Below are positions 58,021 through 64,000 of a stretch of DNA of 64,000 bases, one piece after another. The notes under the pieces are model-generated. The model ran no database searches and was not told the DNA's origin. It was given only the letters and a program-made list of their open reading frames with translations. Position 1 is the first letter of the stretch; every line of letters begins with the position of its first letter. The DNA lies in the NCBI RefSeq assembly GCF_051962475.1, contig NZ_JBQCCF010000064.1:140758-204757 (forward strand), in the 5' to 3' direction. The stretch is from Dyella_A sp051962475. Lineage in GTDB: Bacteria > Pseudomonadota > Gammaproteobacteria > Xanthomonadales > Rhodanobacteraceae. Position numbers and translations under genes: made by a program.

Positions 58021-59433
58021 ATGACTCCTTCAGGCGCCCGTGGCGCACGCGCAACGCTCGCCGGCGTGCTGGCCGCCCTGCTGCTGGGCGGCTGCAAGGG
58101 CATCGACATGCCCAAGCTCAACCCACCGGTGCCGGCGCAGTGGCGCCACCAGGCGAACGTGGAGGCACCGCCGGCCGACCTGCGCGGCTGGTGGCACGCT
58201 TTCCACGATCCGGCACTCGACACCCTGGTCGACACCGCCCTCAAAGACAACCTCGACGTGGCGCAGGCCAAGGAACGGCTGCTCGCCGCCCGGGCGATGA
58301 CCCGCAGCGCCGACGTCGCCTACCTGCCGCGCCTGCGCGCCAAGACCGAGGACGCGATCGACCCCGACGCCAGCGCCTCGTTCTTCGTCGCCGGCTTCGA
58401 CGCCACCTGGGAGCTCAACCTGTTCGGCCGCGGCACCGCCACCCGCCGCCAGGCGCGCGGCCAGCTCAACGGCAGCGCGGCCAGCCTGCAGCAGGTGCGC
58501 GTGACGCTGGTGGCCGAGGTGGTGCGTAACTGGCTGGAACTGCGCGCGGCGCAGCAGCGCGAGACCACGTTCACCGCCATCCGCGACGACCGCCACCGGC
58601 AGTGGGAGCTGCTGCGCACCCGCGCACGGCTGCAACTGGCTTCCACGCGTTCGGTGGATGAGGCCGAGGCCGCGCTGGCCCAGGCCGACGCTGCGCTGGC
58701 CGGGCCACGCGGCGCCGTCGACGCCGCAGCGCAGCAGCTGGCCGTGCTGCTTGGCCGCAACGAACCCGATCCAGCCTGGCTCGCCGCCGCGCCGCTGCCG
58801 GCGCTGGGCGACACCACGCTCACCCAGGCGCCGGCCGACCTGCTGCGCAGCCGCCCGGACATCGCCCGCGCCGAAGCCGACGTGCTCGCCGCTGCCGGCG
58901 ACGCCGGCGTGGCGCGCGCCGACCTGTATCCGCGCATCGGCCTCGGCGGATCGCTGGTGTGGTCGACCAACCTCACCACGCACCGGCGCACGCGCGACAA
59001 CGCGCTGCTCTCCGCCGGCCCGATGATCGACATCCCTTTGTTCGACTGGGGCGCCCGCGAGGCCGAGCTGCACGCCCGCAAGCATGACCTCGAGGCCAGC
59101 GTGTACACCTATCGCCAAGCGGTGCTGCAGGGCGTGGCTGAAGTGGAAACCGCGCTGGGCCAGCTCGAACAGCAGCGCCAGCGCGAAGCGCGCACCGCCG
59201 ATGCACAGCGCGCACTGAGCCGCGCCGCCCAGGCGGCCGATGTCCGCGTGCGGCTGCACCTTGCCTCACCGGCCGAAGCGCTCGACAGCCGGCTCGCGCT
59301 GGCCCAATCGGCGATCGACCTGACCGACGCCACCGTGGCGCGCGACCTGGCCTTCGTCAGCCTGTACAAGGCGCTCGGCGGCGCACCGCTGCCGGACACC
59401 GCCAGCGACAGCAAAACTGCGGACGCGCCCTGA
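58021..59433 (+). CDS. Outer-membrane efflux lipoprotein, TolC/NodT family
   Basis: 470 residues. Lipobox LLLGGC puts the lipidated Cys at 25. Two OEP repeats (about 65-250 and 270-450), with FDATWELNLFGRGTATRRQA and LLRSRPDIARAEADVLAAAGDAGVARADLYPRIGLGG (span 278-314) typical of the NodT/OprM class. It provides the outer-membrane duct for the transporter encoded downstream. Its stop overlaps the permease start by one nucleotide (TGATG). Confidence 0.93.
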   Translation: MTPSGARGARATLAGVLAALLLGGCKGIDMPKLNPPVPAQWRHQANVEAPPADLRGWWHAFHDPALDTLVDTALKDNLDVAQAKERLLAARAMTRSADVAYLPRLRAKTEDAIDPDASASFFVAGFDATWELNLFGRGTATRRQARGQLNGSAASLQQVRVTLVAEVVRNWLELRAAQQRETTFTAIRDDRHRQWELLRTRARLQLASTRSVDEAEAALAQADAALAGPRGAVDAAAQQLAVLLGRNEPDPAWLAAAPLPALGDTTLTQAPADLLRSRPDIARAEADVLAAAGDAGVARADLYPRIGLGGSLVWSTNLTTHRRTRDNALLSAGPMIDIPLFDWGAREAELHARKHDLEASVYTYRQAVLQGVAEVETALGQLEQQRQREARTADAQRALSRAAQAADVRVRLHLASPAEALDSRLALAQSAIDLTDATVARDLAFVSLYKALGGAPLPDTASDSKTADAP

Positions 59434-60566
59434 TGGTCGCGCTCGCCCGCAAGACATTGATCTACGAATGGCGCCGGTTCCTGCCGGCGATCCTCGCGGT
59501 GGGCTTCGCCGGTCTGCTGCAGTTGCTGCAGGCGGCGCTGGTGCTGGGCATCTTCGGCAGCGCCAGCGTGTACATCACCGGTTCCACCGCCGATCTGTGG
59601 GTGGGCTATCCGGGCACGCAGAGCGTCAACCTCGGCCGCGCGATCGATCCCGACGTGGAAATGCGCCTGCGCATGGACCCCGAGGTCAGCCAGGTCGAGC
59701 CGTTCCTTTGGATCGACGCCGACTGGCGCGGCGCGCACGACACCGGCGGCGAGTCGGTATTCGTCTCCGGCATCGATCCGCGCGCCGAGGGCCTGATGTT
59801 CTCGCGCACGCTCCCGCCCGCGCTGCGCGCACGACTGGCCGAGCCGGATGCGGTGATCGTCGACCGCGCCGACATCGACAAGCTCGGCGTGGCGATCGGC
59901 GACCACGCGGTAATCAACGGCCACCGCGTGCGCGTGGTCGGCGTGAGCAGCGGCCTGCGCGCGCTCGGCGGCGTCAACGTGGTCAGCTCGCTGGACACCG
60001 CGCGCCGGCTCGACACCGATCCCACCGACGCTGGCCGCCCCACTTACCTGGTTGCCGCGCTGCGCGATCCGACCAGCGCCGAAGCCGTGGCGGCCCGCCT
60101 GCGCGGCGACCGCAGCTTCGGCCCCTACGACGTATGGACGGCCAAATCGTTCGCGCGCCGCTCGGTGCTTTACTGGATGCTCGACACCGGCGCCGGCGCC
60201 GGTGTCGTATTCCTGGCCGGCATCGTATTCCTGGTCGGCGCGGTGATCACCAGCCAGACGCTGATGGCCGCGGTGGCCGGCTCGGTGCGCGAATACGCCA
60301 CGCTCAATGCGCTGGGCGTGGGCGTGGTCAACCTGCGCTGGGTGGTGCTGGAGCAGGCATTCTGGGTGGGTGCGATCGGTCTGCTCGGCGCCACTGGCCT
60401 GGGCGTGCTGCTGCTGGAACTGGCGCGCAGCCAGGACGTACCGTTGGTGCTGAGCATCCCGATCACACTGCTGTGCGTGGTACTGGCGATGGCGCTGGCC
60501 GCCGTCTCCGGCTTGGTGGCGATGCGCAGCCTGCGCCGCGCCGATCCGGCGAGTCTGCTGCGATGA
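59433..60566 (+). CDS. ABC transporter permease, DevC/MacB-FtsX type
   Basis: 377 residues. TM1 about 18-42, a periplasmic domain of about 200 residues (MacB_PCD-like; VYITGSTADLWVGYPGTQSV, VAIGDHAVINGHRVRVVGVS), then three TMs about 255-280, 305-330 and 340-365 with the FtsX domain motif VREYATLNALGVG. This topology matches MacB/DevC without the fused nucleotide-binding domain. Overlaps the ATPase gene by 4 nt. Substrate unknown. Confidence 0.9.
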   Translation: MVALARKTLIYEWRRFLPAILAVGFAGLLQLLQAALVLGIFGSASVYITGSTADLWVGYPGTQSVNLGRAIDPDVEMRLRMDPEVSQVEPFLWIDADWRGAHDTGGESVFVSGIDPRAEGLMFSRTLPPALRARLAEPDAVIVDRADIDKLGVAIGDHAVINGHRVRVVGVSSGLRALGGVNVVSSLDTARRLDTDPTDAGRPTYLVAALRDPTSAEAVAARLRGDRSFGPYDVWTAKSFARRSVLYWMLDTGAGAGVVFLAGIVFLVGAVITSQTLMAAVAGSVREYATLNALGVGVVNLRWVVLEQAFWVGAIGLLGATGLGVLLLELARSQDVPLVLSIPITLLCVVLAMALAAVSGLVAMRSLRRADPASLLR

Positions 60567-61309
60567 GCGCGCTCGCCCACTCCGCCACCGGCCCCGCGCT
60601 GCACGCCGAAGGCATTGCCAAGGCGTTCGTCTCCGGCAAGGTGCGCACACAGGTGCTCGACGGCCTGTCGCTGAGCATCGACGCGGGCGAACTCACCTTG
60701 ATCTCCGGCCCGTCCGGCTGCGGCAAGAGCACCCTGCTGGCGATCCTCAGCGGCCTGCAGAAGGTGGACGCCGGACGCGTTACGGCGCTGGGCAGCGAGT
60801 TGGGCCAGCTCGACAGCCGCGCGCTGGAGCGCTTTCGCCTGCTGCACACCGGCTTCGTGTTCCAGGGCTTCAACCTGTTTCCAGCCCTGAGCGCGCGCGA
60901 GCAGGTGGAGCTGCCGCTGCACTACCTCGGGCTGTCGCGCCAACAGACGCGCGAGCGCGCCGCGCAGTCGCTGGAGGAAGTGGGCATGACCCCGCGCATG
61001 CAGCTGCGCCCGAGCGAACTGTCCGGCGGCGAAAAGCAGCGCGTGGCGATCGCCCGCGCGCTGGCCAAACAGCCGGAACTACTGTTCGCCGACGAGCCGA
61101 CCAGCGCGCTCGACGCCGCCAACGGCCAGATGATCATCGACATCCTCCACCGCATCGCCCGCACCCACGGCACCACCGTGCTGTGCGTCAGCCACGATCC
61201 GCGGCTGATCCGCCACGCCGATCGCGTGCTGGCGATGGAAGATGGCCGCATTCTCAGCGACCGGCGCCCCGCGCCGCCGGCCGCCATGGACACAGGAACC
61301 GCGTCATGA
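60563..61309 (+). CDS. ABC transporter ATP-binding protein, LolD/DevA-like
   Basis: 248 residues. Walker A GPSGCGKST (49-57), Q-loop in FVFQGFNLFPALS, signature LSGGEKQR (about 149), Walker B LLFADEPTSALD and the H-loop CVSHDPRLI. It belongs to the MacB/LolD/DevA type that powers FtsX-like mechanotransmission transporters. It is coupled with the permease (ATGA) and with the adaptor gene (ATGA) on either side. Confidence 0.95.
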   Translation: MSALAHSATGPALHAEGIAKAFVSGKVRTQVLDGLSLSIDAGELTLISGPSGCGKSTLLAILSGLQKVDAGRVTALGSELGQLDSRALERFRLLHTGFVFQGFNLFPALSAREQVELPLHYLGLSRQQTRERAAQSLEEVGMTPRMQLRPSELSGGEKQRVAIARALAKQPELLFADEPTSALDAANGQMIIDILHRIARTHGTTVLCVSHDPRLIRHADRVLAMEDGRILSDRRPAPPAAMDTGTAS

Positions 61310-62238
61310 AACCGCTGCGCCTCGCCGCCCTCGTCGCCGCCCTGCTGCTGGCCGCCGGCTGCTCGCATGATTCGCCGCCGCCCGCCGCGACTTCCACTGC
61401 CGCCGCGTATGCCGCGGTGGCGCGCGGTCGGGTCGACGTGGAAGGCGGCCTGCTGGTGCTCGGCACGCCGCGCGACGGCACGCTCACCAGCGTGGCCGTG
61501 CACGAGGGCGACCGCGTGAGCAAGGGCCAGGTGCTGGCCACGCTCGATCCCGCGCCGGCCCAGCTGCAGTTGCAGGCGGCCGAGGCCGAACTGGCCCAGG
61601 CCAAGGCGCAGCGCCAGCTGCTCGACGGCAAGCTGGCGGCCATGCGCGTGCAGGCCCAGCGTCTGGCCGACGCGGCCAAGGCCGGAGCGGGCGACGGTCA
61701 GAGCGCCGATGCGGCGGCGGCCAGCGCCAACGAACTGGTCGCCCAGCAGGCCGCCGCCGATGCGGCCGTGGCTATGGCCACGCAGAAGCGCGACGAGGCC
61801 CGTTACGAACTGGGCCTGCGCACGCTGCGCGCGCCGGTCGATGCGCGCGTGGTGCGCGTCGCCGCGCAGACCGGCGCCAGCGTGTCGACCACCGTTGGCG
61901 GCCCGCTGTTCACCCTGCTGCCACTCACCCCGCCGATCGTGCGCGCGGAGCTGAGCGAATCCTTCGTCGACGCGGTGAAGGTGGGCATGCCGGCCACGGT
62001 CAGCGCCGACGGCGGCGGCAACAGCACGCAGAACTGGCCGGCACACGTGCTGCGCATCGGCAGCGTGGTCGGCCCGTCCACGCTGGAAGACGACCCGCAA
62101 CTGCGCGCCAATGCCCGCACCGTGGCCTGCGTGCTGGCCTTCGACGCCCCGCCGCCGGCCGACGTGCGGGTGGGCCAGCGCGTGCTGGTGCGATTCGGCG
62201 CGCCGGCGGCACCGGCCGCACCGACGAAAGCTCGCTGA
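61306..62238 (+). CDS. HlyD-family periplasmic adaptor, lipoprotein
   Basis: 310 residues. Lipobox LLAAGC gives lipidated Cys 19. A biotinyl-lipoyl half (GTLTSVAVHEGDRVSKGQVLATLDPAPAQLQLQAAEAELAQA, span 58-98) leads into a helical hairpin (about 90-170), the second lipoyl half (LRAPVDARVVRVAAQTGASV) and a beta-barrel domain. It bridges the permease and the TolC-like duct. Unusually for DevB/MacA types, it is predicted to be lipid-anchored. Last gene of the operon; a REP-like pair follows. Confidence 0.92.
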   Translation: MKPLRLAALVAALLLAAGCSHDSPPPAATSTAAAYAAVARGRVDVEGGLLVLGTPRDGTLTSVAVHEGDRVSKGQVLATLDPAPAQLQLQAAEAELAQAKAQRQLLDGKLAAMRVQAQRLADAAKAGAGDGQSADAAAASANELVAQQAAADAAVAMATQKRDEARYELGLRTLRAPVDARVVRVAAQTGASVSTTVGGPLFTLLPLTPPIVRAELSESFVDAVKVGMPATVSADGGGNSTQNWPAHVLRIGSVVGPSTLEDDPQLRANARTVACVLAFDAPPPADVRVGQRVLVRFGAPAAPAAPTKAR

Positions 62239-62263
62239 CAAGAAATTGCGGTCACCTCTACTG

Positions 62264-62334
62264 CGTCATCCCCGCGAAAGCGGGGACCCACTGCCAAGAA
62301 GCGAAAATGGATCCCCGCTTTCTCGAGGATGACG
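62264..62334. repeat. Inverted pair of repeat elements (CGTCATCCCCGCG type)
   Basis: CGTCATCCCCGCGAAAGCGG (62264-62283 and on to 62290) and its inverted, slightly diverged copy at 62308-62334, separated by 17 bp. This motif is a common dispersed repeat in proteobacterial genomes. It lies 25 nt after the adaptor's stop codon and may double as a transcription end. Confidence 0.75.
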
Positions 62335-62415
62335 AGCAAAAACTACGGGCTGCGACCAGGCCGCCCGCTTGAGCTATGGAAGCCAAGGCAACACCCACCG
62401 CCCCAGGATGTCCCG

Positions 62416-63252
62416 ATGATCCAACCCACCGACTTCATGCTTGAAGGTGACCGCCGCGGCGTGCTGCTGATCCACGGCCTTACCGGCACGCCGATGGAGA
62501 TGCGCCTGCTCGCCAAGGGCCTGAACAACGCCGGCTTTACCGTCTACGGCATGCAACTGGCCGGCCATTGCGGCGACGTCGAGGACCTGCTCGCCACCGG
62601 CTGGCGCGACTGGTACGCCAGCGTAGAAGCCGCCGCCGACAAGCTCATGCAGCACGTGGACCACCTGTTCGTGGGCGGCCTGTCGATGGGCGCGCTGCTT
62701 TCGCTCAAGCTCGCCGCCGAACGTCCACAGCAGGTCGCCGGCGTGGGTGTATACGGCGCCACATTCCGCTACGACGGCTGGAGCATCCCGTGGACGGCGC
62801 GACTGTCGTTCCTGTTGCCGCTGGTGAAGAAACTCGGCCTGGGTCGCCACCGCGTGTTCGAGGAGCAGCACCCCTACGGCCTGCGCGACGAACGTCTGCG
62901 CAACCAGGTCGAGGCGGCCATGCGCTCGGGCGACAGCACCGTGGCCGGGCTACTCGGCAACCCGTGGCACTCGCTGGCCGACCTGTACCAGCTCTCCACC
63001 CACGTGCGCGGCCTGCTGCCCCGAGTGACCTCGCCCTGCCTGGTCGCCCACGCCAGCGAGGATGACGTGGCCAGCGTGCGCAACGCCGAAACCGTGCTGC
63101 GCGGCGTAAGTGCGCCCACCGAGCTGCTGCTGCTGGAGAACAGCTACCACATGATCACCATCGACAAGGAACGCCGCACGCTGATCGAGCGCTCCGCGCG
63201 CTTCTTCGACGCCATCGTGGCCGGCCGCACCGCCGACCGCGCGGCGGCCTGA
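62416..63252 (+). CDS. Alpha/beta-hydrolase, Est30-like carboxylesterase
   Basis: 278 residues from the ATG at 62416, preceded by CAGGATG. The oxyanion segment is in LLIHGLTGTPMEM (18-30), the nucleophile Ser90 in GGLSMGALL, the Asp in VAHASEDDVAS and the His in NSYHMITID. It fits the thermostable Est30/carboxylesterase branch that hydrolyses short acyl esters or acylated glycerols. Cytosolic, no signal. It starts 82 nt after the repeat pair and is 8 nt before the small transporter genes. Confidence 0.88.
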   Translation: MIQPTDFMLEGDRRGVLLIHGLTGTPMEMRLLAKGLNNAGFTVYGMQLAGHCGDVEDLLATGWRDWYASVEAAADKLMQHVDHLFVGGLSMGALLSLKLAAERPQQVAGVGVYGATFRYDGWSIPWTARLSFLLPLVKKLGLGRHRVFEEQHPYGLRDERLRNQVEAAMRSGDSTVAGLLGNPWHSLADLYQLSTHVRGLLPRVTSPCLVAHASEDDVASVRNAETVLRGVSAPTELLLLENSYHMITIDKERRTLIERSARFFDAIVAGRTADRAAA

Positions 63253-63260
63253 GGCATCGC

Positions 63261-63620
63261 ATGCCCCTGCTCACCATCGTTCTGTGGCTGGCCAACGTGG
63301 TGCTCGACACCGGCGGCCAGCTCGCCTTCAAGGCCGCCGCCGGCGACCGCGACGCGGGCGACGGGCTCGCCCGCTGGAAATACATGGCCGCGCGCCCGTG
63401 GTTGTGGATCGGCGTGGGCTGCTACGTGTTCGAGTTCCTGGTGTGGATCGCCTTCCTCTCGCTGCTGCCGCTGTCCGAGGGCGTGCTGCTGGGCTCGATC
63501 AACATCGTGGCGATCATGGTCGCCGGGCGATTCCTGTTCGGCGAAAAGCTCACCCGCCTGCGCGTGGCCGGCATCCTGCTGGTGAGCCTGGGCGTGGCGA
63601 TCGTGGGAGCCGGCGCATGA
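63261..63620 (+). CDS. EamA/SMR-like small membrane protein
   Basis: 119 residues with four hydrophobic segments (about 2-22, 47-68, 70-90, 97-118). The spacing and the motifs LDTGGQLAFKAAA and SLLPLSEGVLLGSINIVAIMVAGRFLFGEKLTRLRVAGILLV (span 66-108) resemble half-size EamA (DMT) proteins such as ArnE/ArnF. Such proteins work as dimers or heterodimers. It overlaps the next gene by 4 nt, itself similar, so the two probably form a heterodimer. Substrate unknown. Confidence 0.8.
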   Translation: MPLLTIVLWLANVVLDTGGQLAFKAAAGDRDAGDGLARWKYMAARPWLWIGVGCYVFEFLVWIAFLSLLPLSEGVLLGSINIVAIMVAGRFLFGEKLTRLRVAGILLVSLGVAIVGAGA

Positions 63621-64000
63621 GGCGTTTCTATCTGATCGGCTTCGCCCTGCTGATGGGCTTCGACACGCTCACGCAGATCTCCTTCAAGCTCGCCGGCAAC
63701 CACGCCCTGCCGGTGGAAGCGAACCTCGCCTGGCTGCTGCGCCTGTTCGGCGAACCGTGGGTATACGGCGCGGTGCTCGGCTACCTCGGTGCGTTCTTCA
63801 CCTGGATGAGCCTGCTCAAGCACGCGCCGATCGGCCCGGCGTTCGCGGCCTCACATCTGGAAGTGATCAGCGTGATGCTGCTCTCGATGTGGCTGTTCCA
63901 CGAGCCGCTCACCGCCACCAAGTTGCTCGGCGCCGCGGCCATCCTCGCCGGTATCGTCTGCCTGGGCCTGGCCGAGCGCGAGGCCGCGCCGCACGAAAGC
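63617..64000 (+). CDS. EamA/SMR-like small membrane protein, partner gene (3' end outside the window)
   Basis: 128 codons are visible from the ATG at 63617, in frame to the window end without a stop. The start overlaps the previous gene by 4 nt (ATGA). It has four hydrophobic segments (about 4-18, 48-66, 77-95, 103-120) and motifs similar to the preceding gene (MGFDTLTQISFKLAG; HAPIGPAFAASHLEVISVML; LTATKLLGAAAILAGIVCLG). The visible length already equals that of small EamA/SMR proteins, and the polar end AEREAAPHES suggests the true C-terminus is close. Confidence 0.75.
   Translation, partial: MRRFYLIGFALLMGFDTLTQISFKLAGNHALPVEANLAWLLRLFGEPWVYGAVLGYLGAFFTWMSLLKHAPIGPAFAASHLEVISVMLLSMWLFHEPLTATKLLGAAAILAGIVCLGLAEREAAPHES

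Noticed and set aside
1..64000. tRNA, rRNA, insertion sequences, prophage or integration sites
   Set aside because: No cloverleaf-like sequences, rRNA segments, transposase or integrase genes were seen by reading; a covariance-model scan was not possible.

Overview
The window is a 64 kb piece of a high-GC gammaproteobacterial chromosome. Gene content and order (leuS-lptE-holA-nadD next to rsfS-rlmH-maf, a two-gene PqiA, many exported metallopeptidases, M56/TonB proteins, MXKDX repeat protein) fit the Xanthomonadales, most likely Rhodanobacteraceae (Rhodanobacter/Dyella-like). That placement is inferred from protein flavour, not from a marker comparison. I see no rRNA, tRNA, CRISPR array, insertion sequence or prophage. 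Coding density is very high, many neighbours overlap by 1-8 nt, and three pairs of inverted REP-like repeats sit between genes.

Layout. 0-4 kb: the end of a BlaI-type repressor with an M56/TonB_C antirepressor, an NlpC/P60 lipoprotein, a SlyD-type FKBP and an MFS carrier. 4.4-9.5 kb: two DEAD-box RNA helicases (RhlE and DeaD types) flanking S-formylglutathione hydrolase and an SDR. 9.6-17.6 kb: TPR-sulfotransferase, YgiD-type dioxygenase, TonB_C lipoprotein, YkgJ, YpfJ metalloprotease with a glycine-zipper partner, MAPEG, TerC-CBS-CorC, CPBP protease. 17.6-27.7 kb: the housekeeping series maf, GNAT, rlmH, rsfS ... nadD, holA, lptE, leuS. 27.8-31.4 kb: a pqiA-pqiA-pqiB-pqiC intermembrane lipid transport operon. 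31.5-35 kb: CnoX-like thioredoxin, DUF4442, an ECF sigma factor with a membrane protein, DUF502. 35-45.4 kb: M14 and M13 peptidases, a Fur-box-associated TonB siderophore receptor with PiuC hydroxylase, RapA. 45.5-55.6 kb: rhomboid, gloA, NlpC/P60, YggS, M20 peptidase, ComEA-like, SET, GNAT, two unknowns and an M1 peptidase. 55.8-64 kb: a two-component system, a DevBCA/MacAB-like tripartite efflux operon, an esterase and two small EamA/SMR-type proteins, the last cut by the window end.

The most striking region is 19.8-22.3 kb, placed between rsfS and nadD, which are normally adjacent. It encodes an ECF sigma factor, an NrsF-family membrane anti-sigma factor, a secreted methionine-rich MXKDX repeat peptide (16 Met in an 83-residue mature part) and a divergently transcribed MsrB with a twin-arginine signal. 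All three transcription units carry the same promoter, GTAAC(C/T)-N16-CGAA, in the right orientation and at short distance. That closely resembles, from memory, the published Caulobacter sigma-F consensus. The set looks like a self-contained periplasmic oxidant-quenching circuit: a sacrificial Met peptide repaired by methionine sulfoxide reductase. It is analogous to the SigF/NrsF/MrpX/YedY system of Azospira but with an exported MsrB in place of the molybdoenzyme.
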